Below the pieces are notes generated by a model. The model was not told the DNA's origin. It was given only the letters and a program-made list of their open reading frames with translations, and did no database searches. From an uncultured Rhodopirellula sp. (GTDB lineage: Bacteria; Planctomycetota; Planctomycetia; Pirellulales; Pirellulaceae), in contig CAJXTM010000010.1 in assembly GCA_913061385.1 (NCBI GenBank), positions 1 through 16,805 of the forward strand: a DNA stretch of 16,805 nucleotides, read 5' to 3'. The number at the start of each line of letters is the position of its first letter. Position 1 is the stretch's first letter. Made by a program: the position numbers and the translations under genes. Below are positions 7,493 through 15,166 of the stretch, piece after piece.

Positions 7493-7596
7493 TGAGACAC
7501 ATCGTTAAGCTGCTTAAGCAAGCCATAGGCATCAAGGACGATAAATCCCCAGTGAAATGTTTTTGCGACTTTTTTGAGTTTGTTTTTCTTGGTCAT
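7489..7596 (-). CDS. Tiny putative basic peptide, 35 residues
   Basis: ATG at 7596, 35 codons, stop TGA at 7491-7489. The first 12 residues are very basic (MTKKNKLKKVAK) and the rest is moderately hydrophobic (FHWGFIVLDAYGLLKQL), giving the pattern of a membrane-surface or amphipathic peptide. The stop overlaps the next ORF's ATG in an ATGA arrangement, which is the usual geometry for translational coupling and the main reason to list it. No Shine-Dalgarno motif and no recognised homologue. Confidence 0.3.
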   Translation of the reverse strand: MTKKNKLKKVAKTFHWGFIVLDAYGLLKQLNDVSQ

Positions 7597-7877
7597 TACG
7601 GATCAGGCTAAAGAATTCCCAGACCTTGCTCCACCCCCCAGCAGGCGACACACTAAGGACCGCCTTAAGGCGAATTGTGTTGAACTAGTCGCTTTTCGAA
7701 CCAGTTTCAATCTGTGATGCGTTGCGACTGCTGTACTCATTCGGCGCGGACTTCGAACGCGCGGTCGCCGGTTTTTCGACTGGGCGGTTTTGGCTTGCGA
7801 ATATGCGGGTTCGCTCCTTGTCATGATCCGCTCCGCACCTGTGCTGTTCTACTTGATACCTCTTGGGATGCATGATC
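7597..7877. other. Divergent intergenic region
   Basis: About 280 bases between the minus-strand tiny ORFs and the plus-strand propeller gene, so promoters in both directions are expected here. It contains a perfect 12-bp palindrome (CGCCTTAAGGCG, 7661-7672). Long minus-strand frames running through here into the propeller gene are antisense shadows. Confidence 0.45.
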
Positions 7878-8882
7878 ATGACACGGCTCCGATTTCGATT
7901 GAGTACGCTGCTACTCTTGACGGCTTGCATCGCGGCGGGATTGGCAACACAAAACAGACGCAGTGCTTGGTACGTCAGCAAATCAATACCATCCGGTTTC
8001 CAGGTCCAGAACGCTCCCAGATTGGCGGCTTTTGAGGAGCAGGATTTGTTGGTCTGCCTGAAGACCTCGAATCCAAACCGATTGGTCGTGCGACGGCTCA
8101 GTACAGGCGAAGTATTGCACGACTTCAAGGGTGATCGACCCCGTGTTAATTTCTTGCAGGCGGGGCAGGACGGGAAGCTTTATGGGTTCAGTGTGTATCG
8201 TGTAACTCGCATTGATCTGACCACAGGCGAGAGTACTCTGCTGATGAAAGGGTCAGACGGCCCGCCGGAATCGCTGTTAGTCAAGGCCGTTTCCCCCGAT
8301 GGCCGATCTGCATTGATCGCTGTCCAAGATGTTGTCGAATTGCCTAACGGTCGGGGCATCATCCAACCCTCAACGCCGGTAACGTACCGTGTCTGCGATC
8401 TTGCCAGCGGGGAATTGCGGTGGGAACTGCCAATAACCGGAAAGTATGTGAGAGATGGAGCCTTTTCATCTGATGGAAAGCGAATTGGGCTTCAGATTGA
8501 CAACCGTTTTGAGGTTTGGGACTACGAAAGTAACGTGCAGATATACGACACGCCGTTGATTTTCTCGGGGTTGGATAAACCCGCACTATTTCCCGATGGT
8601 AAACGAGTCTTTTCTGGTGATGCCGTCTACGATTTGCGGACAGGATTGATGTTGAGTCGAGTGGAAACGGGAGGCTTCAGGAGTGCGATCGTGAATGACG
8701 CATTTCTAATAGAGCAAAGCGATGGCCAGTTGCATTACTGGCTCCGTCGCCGCGTGGAAGGTTCGTGGTCACCGCTCAACTTTCCCGAGGCTTGGATCAC
8801 TGGAGCGTTGGCGATCGCATGTGTTTTGAATATCGTTGGCTATTCGCGTCTTCAGCGGAGCCGTGATAGGCATTGCTACTAG
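7878..8882 (+). CDS. Membrane-anchored beta-propeller-like (WD40/YVTN-type) protein
   Basis: About 334 residues. The N-terminus (MTRLRFRLSTLLLLTACIAA) is a basic start plus a membrane segment at about residues 8-24, of the RFRL-type seen on very many planctomycete proteins. The body has repeated beta-rich units in which a [LV]-x-D-L-x-[ST]-G-[EL] turn recurs: RRLSTGEVLHDF, TRIDLTTGESTLL, CDLASGELRWELP, YDLRTGLMLSRV, together with SPDGR, SSDGKRIG and FPDGKRVF loops, as in WD40/YVTN-type propellers. A second hydrophobic segment (AWITGALAIACVLNIVGY, about 305-322) lies near the C-terminus, followed by basic residues. Four to five blades are visible, fewer than a normal seven. I chose ATG 7878 because GGGA (7865-7868) lies 9 bases upstream; ATG 7872 is possible. 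The role is unknown. Confidence 0.75.
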   Translation: MTRLRFRLSTLLLLTACIAAGLATQNRRSAWYVSKSIPSGFQVQNAPRLAAFEEQDLLVCLKTSNPNRLVVRRLSTGEVLHDFKGDRPRVNFLQAGQDGKLYGFSVYRVTRIDLTTGESTLLMKGSDGPPESLLVKAVSPDGRSALIAVQDVVELPNGRGIIQPSTPVTYRVCDLASGELRWELPITGKYVRDGAFSSDGKRIGLQIDNRFEVWDYESNVQIYDTPLIFSGLDKPALFPDGKRVFSGDAVYDLRTGLMLSRVETGGFRSAIVNDAFLIEQSDGQLHYWLRRRVEGSWSPLNFPEAWITGALAIACVLNIVGYSRLQRSRDRHCY

Positions 8883-8892
8883 CTGCTTGGAT

Positions 8893-8955
8893 CTCTGCGT
8901 TACAGAGTTCTCATTATGCTCGTCTGCGCGAAACCCAATCAAGCAATGATTGCTT
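8893..8955. terminator. Possible 3' end structures between convergent genes
   Basis: The 80-base gap between the propeller gene and the pump gene, which converge, contains two small stems: CTCTG (8893-8897) with CAGAG (8903-8907), and AAGCAA (8941-8946) with TTGCTT (8950-8955). Neither has a good U-run. They could serve both strands weakly, but the main support is position. Confidence 0.25.
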
Positions 8956-8962
8956 TGGAACG

Positions 8963-11900
8963 CTAAGGCTGTCTATCTGCCGTGGACTGTGATGACTTGA
9001 AGGGCTTCGCATACCAGGCCGAAAAAGATCGACAGCCTCGCGAAATGTCGTCGCCTGCCAAGACAGCACATGGCACGAGGAAAAGCGTCACGCCGCTAGC
9101 AAAAATTACGCCGAAAGCGAGTGAAACAGCCATCGGAATCAGGAACTTTGCCTGGATAGATGGATCAAAAATTAGCGGGGTCAAACCCACGAATGTCGTC
9201 ACCGACGTTAGGAAGATCGGACGAAACCGACTGGGGCCAGATTCTGTGACGGCCTCAAGAAGAGGCCTTCCTGCTGCGCACCGGCGATTGATAAAGTCCA
9301 CCATCACGAGCGTATCGTTGACCGCGATTCCTGCCAGTGCCAGCATCCCGAATACCGACAGATAGGAGGGCGTCAGATCGAGCAGGATATGGCCGAAGAT
9401 GGCGCCGATGATCGCAAATGGTACCGCCAGTAGGACATAGAGTGGTTGGATCAGCGACCGTAGTGCCACGGACAACAGCCCGTAAAGTGTAAGCCCAAGA
9501 AGGATTGCACCGACGAGTGTCTGCTGTCTTGTCGTTTCGGCATCGGCAACGTAACCGTCGTAGCGAAAGGTGAGTCCTGCTGAATTGCATAGCTCTTCGA
9601 GCGTCGGGTCGAGATCCCTCGCGATCGTGACCATGTCCACACTTTCGTCTCTGACGTTCGCACCGATACGCGCCACCTCTGCTTTGTCTTTTCGTTCAAT
9701 ATTGCTGGGTGCTTTGACGACGTTAATCGTCGCTACGGTCTTGAGTGGAACGGCGTCCCCAGATGGCGTGCGGATTTTTAGTCTGTCGAGCGTGTGAAGC
9801 GATCGTCGCCCTGATTCTGGCAATCTCACCATGACGCGTACATCATCGGTTCCTCGTTGAAATCGCTGTGCCTCTTCACCGTAAAAAGCCTGCCGAATCT
9901 GACTGGCCAGCATCGATTGTGTTAGCCCCAACTCAGCGGCACGAGCTTTCAGGCGAATTCGAAGCTCGTCTTGGCCTTCGTCAACGTCCGTCCATTGGTC
10001 CTTCAGCCCCGGATAGGTCTCCAGTAACGATTTGATCTTTCTGGCAACCTCTCGCTTGGCGGCTGAATCTGGTCCTCGAAGTTCCAGGTTGAATTCGTCA
10101 TCGTCTGGTCCCCACTCACGAACCATGGCCGCTTCGGTACGTGTTCGAAACTCACGAGCCTCGGGGATCTCACCAACGAGCTCACTCCAACGCGTGGCCA
10201 GGTCGGTGTTGGACGGCCCGGGTTCACTGCGTTTTTCAGGCGGTAAGACCTCAAAGGAGGCGTACGCCTTTGACCGGTCGTAGTCGCGACCAGGACGCGA
10301 GGCACCGGCCAGCGTAACAATGTTGCCAACCATTGATTCGCCAGTGACCGGATCAACGGCTTCCTTTTGAAGGACATGGAGCGCGTCGGTGATGCGTTGA
10401 ACGTAGCGTTGGGTGACATCCATCGGCGTGTTGCTGGGCAGGCTTAGCATCGCGCTGATGCGAGTCGTGTCGACGGTTGGGTAGGGTACGAACTTCATTC
10501 GCCCGCTGACGCAGTAACCCGCCATCATCAATGCGAGCGTGACAAAGCTTGCGATCACTGCCCAGCGACCTCTGATCGCGAATCGAAGAACGGGTGCGTA
10601 GACTCGTTCGATGAAGCGTTGAAGTAGCTTGGCGACGCTGGCTTGGAACCTTGAAAACCATCCGGACGGCGGCTTGTACCGCAAGTGCTTCAGGTGTGCC
10701 GGCAAGATCAACTTGGATTCAACCAGCGAAAACAAAAGCACCATCGTGACGATCGGTGGAACCTGCCTCGCGTAGTCACCCCAGTTGCCGTCGAAAAACA
10801 TCATCGGGACAAATGCGACGACCGTCGTTAATGCGCCAAACGTGACTGGTGTTGCAATCTCTTTGGTGCCTTGGATGGCGGCGTTCAGCGGTTCCATTCC
10901 CTCGCTGATTTTGCAGTAAATGTTTTCGGCGGTCACAATGGCATCGTCGACGACAATCCCGGTCACAATGATGAAGCCAAATAGGCTCATCACATTGGCC
11001 GTCAAGCCGAACCAAGGCATGAAGATCACAGCGCCAGCGAAACTGACTGGAATTCCAATCACGATCCAAAAAGCGACTGCAGGCCGGACAAATAACCCCA
11101 AAATCAACAACACAAAGAGGCCGCCTTGGGCCAATGCCCAAGCCAATGTGCTCAGTCGTTGACGGATCGCAATCGATTGATCGTCCCATACCTCCAAGCG
11201 GATTCCTTCTGGAAAGATCGCTGGTGCTTCGGCAATGTAATCATGTACCGCTCGTGCGATCTCAAGTGCGTTCTCATCACTGACTCGCATGACTTCCAAA
11301 AGAAGTGCCGGCCGCTCGTTGTAGTACAGTCGAGGTTGGTCCTCACTGAATCCGTCGGTAACCTTCGCAACGTCACCGAGTCGAACCTCGGCGCCATCGA
11401 CCGAGCGGAGCGGAATCTGTTCAAACTCGCGGCTGGTAAACGCTTGGCCGTCGGTACGCACGATAAACGTACCGCTATCACTGTCGATCGCTCCGGCGGG
11501 CAAGTCTATCGAAAAGCCTCGGATCGCATCGGCAAGCTCTTGAAAGCTGAGGTCATAAGCCAACAGCTTTTCGACGTCTGTCTCGATGCCGATCTCAGAA
11601 TCGAGATCTCCTTGCAACACGACTCGGCTGATCTCGGGCATTTCCAGCAGGTCACGTTGGACCTTGTTTGCGACGTCGCGAAGCTCACGCAGCGACAGAT
11701 CGCCGGTCACTGCGATTTCCAAAATTTCGTAGTAGTGGGCCGATTCGGGAATGTAGATTCGTGGGGGTTCCGTTTCGGCAGGAAAGGTAGTGATCCTGTC
11801 GACACGTCCTTTGATATCATCGAGTAGTTCGCGGCGGTCTTTCCCACGAGCGGCCCGTACCCAGATCCAAACGCCCCCCGGAAATCCTTTGCCGCTAATG

Positions 11901-12133
11901 GATTCGATGCCCTCGACACCTTCCAATGCTTCTTCGATAGGGATCAAGATCGCACGCTCGACGTCTTTGCCCGTGGCACCCCGATATGCCATGCGAATAC
12001 TGATGCCGTCCCAGCTGAGCGCCGGAGTGACCTCGAGTGGAACCTGCGTTGTGGCAACAAACCCGCCCGCGACCAGAATCAAAATCATCAAAAAATTCGC
12101 TGCGATCCCGTTTCGGGTGAACCAACTGATCAT
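8963..12133 (-). CDS. RND-family efflux pump, inner-membrane transporter (AcrB/HAE-like)
   Basis: This is the proton-driven transporter of a tripartite export system. At 1056 residues it has the family length and layout: TM1 at about 12-30 (NFLMILILVAGGFV), a first periplasmic porter domain, TM2-TM6 from about 330, a second porter domain, and TM8-TM12 ending near residue 1030. The TM4 proton-relay pair is present in GIVVDDAIVTAEN (Asp396, Asp397). In TM10, AcrB's relay Lys940 is replaced: GMLALAGIAVNDTLVMVDF puts Asn939 there with Asp940 next to it. The ATG overlaps the stop of the adaptor gene by ATGA (12133-12130), so the two are translationally coupled. Cargo is unknown; the porter domains do not resemble the heavy-metal CusA type in any way I can see. 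No outer-membrane channel gene is adjacent. Confidence 0.93.
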   Translation of the reverse strand: MISWFTRNGIAANFLMILILVAGGFVATTQVPLEVTPALSWDGISIRMAYRGATGKDVERAILIPIEEALEGVEGIESISGKGFPGGVWIWVRAARGKDRRELLDDIKGRVDRITTFPAETEPPRIYIPESAHYYEILEIAVTGDLSLRELRDVANKVQRDLLEMPEISRVVLQGDLDSEIGIETDVEKLLAYDLSFQELADAIRGFSIDLPAGAIDSDSGTFIVRTDGQAFTSREFEQIPLRSVDGAEVRLGDVAKVTDGFSEDQPRLYYNERPALLLEVMRVSDENALEIARAVHDYIAEAPAIFPEGIRLEVWDDQSIAIRQRLSTLAWALAQGGLFVLLILGLFVRPAVAFWIVIGIPVSFAGAVIFMPWFGLTANVMSLFGFIIVTGIVVDDAIVTAENIYCKISEGMEPLNAAIQGTKEIATPVTFGALTTVVAFVPMMFFDGNWGDYARQVPPIVTMVLLFSLVESKLILPAHLKHLRYKPPSGWFSRFQASVAKLLQRFIERVYAPVLRFAIRGRWAVIASFVTLALMMAGYCVSGRMKFVPYPTVDTTRISAMLSLPSNTPMDVTQRYVQRITDALHVLQKEAVDPVTGESMVGNIVTLAGASRPGRDYDRSKAYASFEVLPPEKRSEPGPSNTDLATRWSELVGEIPEAREFRTRTEAAMVREWGPDDDEFNLELRGPDSAAKREVARKIKSLLETYPGLKDQWTDVDEGQDELRIRLKARAAELGLTQSMLASQIRQAFYGEEAQRFQRGTDDVRVMVRLPESGRRSLHTLDRLKIRTPSGDAVPLKTVATINVVKAPSNIERKDKAEVARIGANVRDESVDMVTIARDLDPTLEELCNSAGLTFRYDGYVADAETTRQQTLVGAILLGLTLYGLLSVALRSLIQPLYVLLAVPFAIIGAIFGHILLDLTPSYLSVFGMLALAGIAVNDTLVMVDFINRRCAAGRPLLEAVTESGPSRFRPIFLTSVTTFVGLTPLIFDPSIQAKFLIPMAVSLAFGVIFASGVTLFLVPCAVLAGDDISRGCRSFSAWYAKPFKSSQSTADRQP

Positions 12134-13344
12134 GGAGTCTGGCTCCCATCAACCGGTTGACCGACCAGAGCTTCCGTCTCCAGTGCCGAGATGATCTCGA
12201 CAATGGCTCCTTCGGGAGCATAGACCAACATCGTGGTTGCCACGTAATCTCCCGGCCGTATGTTTGTGTCGCGAACAATTACGTAATTTTCATCCGACCA
12301 GAGTGGATCGATGTTTTGTGTGCGAAGCATTTTCGTTTCGGCATCGATCAAATGAACTTGATTGAGGGAACGGACCGAACCCCTTGGAATGCTGATAACG
12401 TTTTCTAACTTTTCGCCGCGAACCGTCGCACTCACAGGCTGGCCGATACGCAACACCGGGCCGTCGCGATGAAGAGCAAAAGGGTCGGGGACTCGAGCGA
12501 TTACAAACAACTCAAGTGAATTCGGATCAAGGGCTCCCTCGGTACGAACGATTTGACCGCTCCACTCAGCTTCGTTGTCTGGGTTCAGGGCATCGCGGAG
12601 CGTGACATCCAAGGGCCGATCACTCTCGCGTTCGGGAAGCCTCAAGAAACGCAATTCTCGAGTCGCGACAGGCAGTCTCACCTCGGCGTAATCGACTGCA
12701 AAAATATCTCCTAAGGTCGTTCCGGCCGTGATCAATTCACCGAGGCCGATTGACTTGGTGACCACGCGACCTGAGAAGGGTGCAACGATGTCGGTACGCT
12801 CCAAGTCTCGCTCGGCTTGATCTAAATTTGCTTTCGCGACCTCGACGTCGTTCTCTGCTTGAAGAAGCACGGAGCGAGTTGCTTCCAACTCAGCCAAGGA
12901 TGCACCATTCTGAGCGGCAAGTTGCTCCATCCGCTTCTTGGCCGTCGTCGCCAAATCGAATGCGGCCGCACTACGGCGAACTTCCTGCTCTGCGATTCGA
13001 ATCGCTGTTTTGTAATCCCGGTCGTCAATCCTCAGTAAAACATCACCTGAGGAAAAAAAACGGCCAACTTCAAACTCAGGATTGATTGTGACGACACGAC
13101 CGGTAACCTCGGCCGAGAGCGTCACCTGATTGTGGGGACTCACTAATCCATTGGTCTCGATGTGTACTTGGTAGCTGCCTATTTCCAAAGGCTGCACACG
13201 GCTCCGGACTTGGGTTGGCTCAGGCGGTTCGACAAATTCCTCTTCCATGGGAATCGAGAGATGCCGAAATCCGTACCATCCGCCCGCCAGAATGCAGGCT
13301 GGCAGAATCAGACGTACCAGCAACGCGGCAAACCTTTGTTTCAT
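12130..13344 (-). CDS. RND efflux periplasmic adaptor (membrane fusion protein, AcrA/HlyD-like)
   Basis: This is the adaptor linking the pump to an outer-membrane channel. It has about 404 residues from ATG 13344. The N-terminal membrane segment (LLVRLILPACILAGGWYGF) is a signal-anchor with no lipobox cysteine in the expected place. The first lipoyl half (VTLSAEVTGRVVTINPEFEVG, interrupted here only by length) is followed by an alpha hairpin rich in Ala, Glu, Leu and Arg (AEQEVRRSAAAFDLATTAKK through NLDQAERDLE), then the second lipoyl half TDIVAPFSGRVVTKSIGLGE, a beta-barrel domain and a membrane-proximal domain (VISIPRGSVRSLNQVHLID). I chose ATG 13344 because the hydrophobic segment follows directly; the frame extends upstream to a TTG at 13392. 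No Shine-Dalgarno site is obvious. It is the first gene of a two-gene operon with the pump. Confidence 0.92.
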   Translation of the reverse strand: MKQRFAALLVRLILPACILAGGWYGFRHLSIPMEEEFVEPPEPTQVRSRVQPLEIGSYQVHIETNGLVSPHNQVTLSAEVTGRVVTINPEFEVGRFFSSGDVLLRIDDRDYKTAIRIAEQEVRRSAAAFDLATTAKKRMEQLAAQNGASLAELEATRSVLLQAENDVEVAKANLDQAERDLERTDIVAPFSGRVVTKSIGLGELITAGTTLGDIFAVDYAEVRLPVATRELRFLRLPERESDRPLDVTLRDALNPDNEAEWSGQIVRTEGALDPNSLELFVIARVPDPFALHRDGPVLRIGQPVSATVRGEKLENVISIPRGSVRSLNQVHLIDAETKMLRTQNIDPLWSDENYVIVRDTNIRPGDYVATTMLVYAPEGAIVEIISALETEALVGQPVDGSQTP

Positions 13345-14006
13345 GATCGTTGGGGACAGAAGGCGGGGCACATTTCGGTCTCTGGTGCCCAACGGAAGGT
13401 GAGCACCAAAGGAGAGTGGGATGCAACGGGAGGTGGAGACGCAAAACGCCTATCGAAGTGGTCAGGGACTACGAAAACTCATTCGGGTCTCGCTCGTCCT
13501 TGGCCGTTGGTTCCACGCAGTCCCGCAAACGAACTTCATCATCGAGAGCGTCTATCTGCTCTCGAAAACGGCATTCTGCTGCGGAAATCGCTCGGCTTTC
13601 ACGACCGAGCCGCGAGAAATTCACCCTCCAGCACAGCATAGCTACTCGCCAACCCGATGTCACTCGTCGGCTGACCTCTGAAGTTCTGGGAATCTATGGC
13701 TAAATGACGTCATCGTTAGTGCTGCCAGGGAAATGAAGGTCAGCGAATATTGATTTCCGAGGAAAGCAAAGAGATTGCTCGGAAATTCCTGTCGGTGTGG
13801 TGACGACGAATGTTGAATTGGAATTTTTGTCCCCTTGAACACTCAATCCAAATTCCATGCCACCGCTGAAACAATATCTGATCGGGCCTTCAAGTTGTCT
13901 GAATATCATAAATTTAGCCCCGTCGCATTTTCCCGATTTCGATACGAAATTAGCCAGCCAGCGCACAGGATCTTGGGCGAATTTTCTGCAGCTTCAGGAG
14001 GACATA
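13345..14006. other. Gene-poor region upstream of the efflux operon
   Basis: About 660 bases without a recognisable gene. The efflux promoter must lie in its left part. A minus frame at 13663-13469 (ending RDPNEFS) and another at 13909-13700 have plausible composition in parts but no recognisable family, no ribosome site and mutual overlap with plus frames, so I do not call them. No TetR- or MarR-like regulator is present. Confidence 0.5.
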
Positions 14007-14009
14007 ATG
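13996..14009 (+). promoter_or_regulatory. Strong Shine-Dalgarno site before an orphan ATG
   Basis: AGGAGG at 13996-14001 stands 5 bases before ATG 14007. It is the best ribosome site in the window, where most genes have none. The frame it serves (MASNDFTKGGSLEQVWLEI and on to 14228, 73 codons) runs out of frame across the transposase remnant, so only about the first 14 codons could be original. It may be the start of a gene interrupted by the element. Confidence 0.4.
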
Positions 14010-14067
14010 GCATCGAACGACTTCACTAAGGGGGGAAGTCTCGAGCAAGTGTGGCTGGAGATTTGTC

Positions 14068-14335
14068 ATGGAACTGAAAGCTCGTCGCGTCAACTTAGCA
14101 GGCTGCAAAACCAACCCGAACTAAGCGTGGGTCAAGATGATTGCCCTCGAACTGACCAACTGCGGCGATCGTTTTCTCCAACAGAAGAAGTACTTGATCA
14201 TGGGACACGATGCGACGCGACAGCGTGAAGCCTGTAAGACTGCCTGCGCTAAGCCCAAACCTGAATGTACACCTCGAGCGATTTTTCGGATGGCTGAAAC
14301 GCGGATGCCTTCACTACCTGATTCTCTTTGGCGAG
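14068..14335 (+). pseudogene. Transposase remnant (DDE/integrase-core type)
   Basis: Two reading frames together spell the middle and end of an integrase-core transposase of a kind I associate with planctomycetes. Frame one from 14068 reads MELKARRVNLAGCKTNPN, then TAA at 14122-14124 where the family has an acidic residue before AW, then AWVKMIALELTN and LQQKKYLIMGHDAT, where the family has YLIMDRDTKF with a catalytic Asp. About 15 codons are then missing and the frame changes; frame two from about 14222 reads VKPVRLPALSPNLNVHLERF and LKRGCLHYLILFGE, including the usual SPNLNAxxERF segment with the final acidic residue. Homology fades after 14335. With a stop, a deletion and a frameshift it cannot be active. 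No terminal inverted repeats or target duplication could be defined. Confidence 0.8.
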
Positions 14336-14480
14336 ATCGTAACCAAGACGCAAGTCTGCAGCCGCGGGAAGGTTTGTTGGGCAACGTGCATTGACCGAAA
14401 ACCAGCGCGTCACTGAAAACAGCGACCATTCGCGACGGGAATTAACCGGTCAAAAGATAGGAGTTCCCATCCGAGTTGGG

Positions 14481-15047
14481 CTAATCCACCAATTCGAAGA
14501 GATGCGTGTATCCTCCATCTTCATCACGCGTCGTGGAAATTTGGCCACGAGCGCCGATGTATTTTCCAGTACCGCCAATGATGGCTCGAATTTGCGGGTT
14601 GTTTTTGACCATCTCAAGTTCGCCACGGTGAGGGTAGACGGACTTTCCCGAAATCACCAAAGTGTTGGCATCGCCTAAATCAAAAACCATGCTGACGATT
14701 CGATCTTGAAACACTTCGTGATCTTTTTCTGGAATAGCGACGGTAAGAACGAAGCCACTTAGTTTTCCCTTATCACCTTTGGTTGTTTGGATAGGTGCGT
14801 CAAACGCCAATAGATCTCCGTGGGACTGCCCCTTCTTGCCAAGATCAACGTGAACGAGGCTCGGCTCATCTTGATGAATCGTGAACTTTGTTGTGACCTC
14901 GGCTGCGTGCAGAACACCTGAGTAAGTAAACGCGATGAACACCAATGTGGTTGCCAAGGTCAGTCTCCGCAGCCGTGGGCTTAACGGTTTGTGATTCGAT
15001 CGGAGATGATCGCAGGTCTTGTGCGAGTCGATTGTTGTTTTTTTCAT
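14481..15047 (-). CDS. Secreted allene-oxide-cyclase/dirigent-like barrel protein
   Basis: 188 residues. After a basic N-terminus there is a Sec signal segment (LTLATTLVFIAFTYSGVLHA, about 29-48) with cleavage near 48-49. The mature part is beta-rich and ends in AIIGGTGKYIGARGQISTTR then GGYTHLFEL. The GGTGKYxGARG segment followed by a final beta strand is the hallmark of the allene-oxide-cyclase/dirigent barrel fold, best known from plants and also found as small secreted bacterial proteins of unknown function. The residue length after cleavage (about 140) suits one barrel. It would act in the periplasm or outside the cell; whether it is an enzyme or a binding protein is not shown. It is a lone gene beside the transposase remnant. 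ATG 15047 is the only reasonable start; no Shine-Dalgarno site is visible. Confidence 0.75.
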   Translation of the reverse strand: MKKTTIDSHKTCDHLRSNHKPLSPRLRRLTLATTLVFIAFTYSGVLHAAEVTTKFTIHQDEPSLVHVDLGKKGQSHGDLLAFDAPIQTTKGDKGKLSGFVLTVAIPEKDHEVFQDRIVSMVFDLGDANTLVISGKSVYPHRGELEMVKNNPQIRAIIGGTGKYIGARGQISTTRDEDGGYTHLFELVD

Positions 15048-15137
15048 GTTCGGTCTGTTTGTTCTCGAGTATCGATTCAGAATGTAACTTAGTGTTACTT
15101 GAAGGAAGGGCTTTGGTTGTGATCATAGTCATCGCGA

Positions 15138-15166
15138 ATTGTAAGGTGTATGATTTCGGAACTTAA
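15138..15166 (-). promoter_or_regulatory. Candidate sigma-70-type promoter of the barrel-protein gene
   Basis: On the minus strand TTAAGT (15166-15161) and TACAAT (15143-15138) are separated by 17 bases. The -10 box matches the consensus at five of six positions and the -35 box at only three. It would give a leader of roughly 85 bases before ATG 15047. Weak but correctly placed. Confidence 0.35.

Noticed and set aside
7661..7672. 12-bp palindrome CGCCTTAAGGCG, and likewise GTGATTAATCAC at 15297-15308, as regulator binding sites
   Set aside because: About four perfect 12-bp palindromes are expected by chance in a sequence of this length, and the two differ from each other.
7685..8128. Minus-strand 147-codon ORF at the start of the propeller gene
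   Set aside because: Antisense shadow of a gene with clear anchor and blade repeats; its own product is Ser/Arg/Lys-rich without motifs.
11126..11827. Plus-strand 233-codon ORF inside the pump gene
   Set aside because: Antisense to a well-supported RND gene; no ribosome site or recognisable domain.
13469..13663. Minus-strand 64-codon ORF upstream of the efflux operon as a regulator or TolC fragment
   Set aside because: No helix-turn-helix or channel motif could be read in any of the three frames.
14866..15132. Minus-strand ORF starting MTMITTKALP
   Set aside because: It lies in another frame across the signal peptide of the barrel-protein gene and looks like a shadow.
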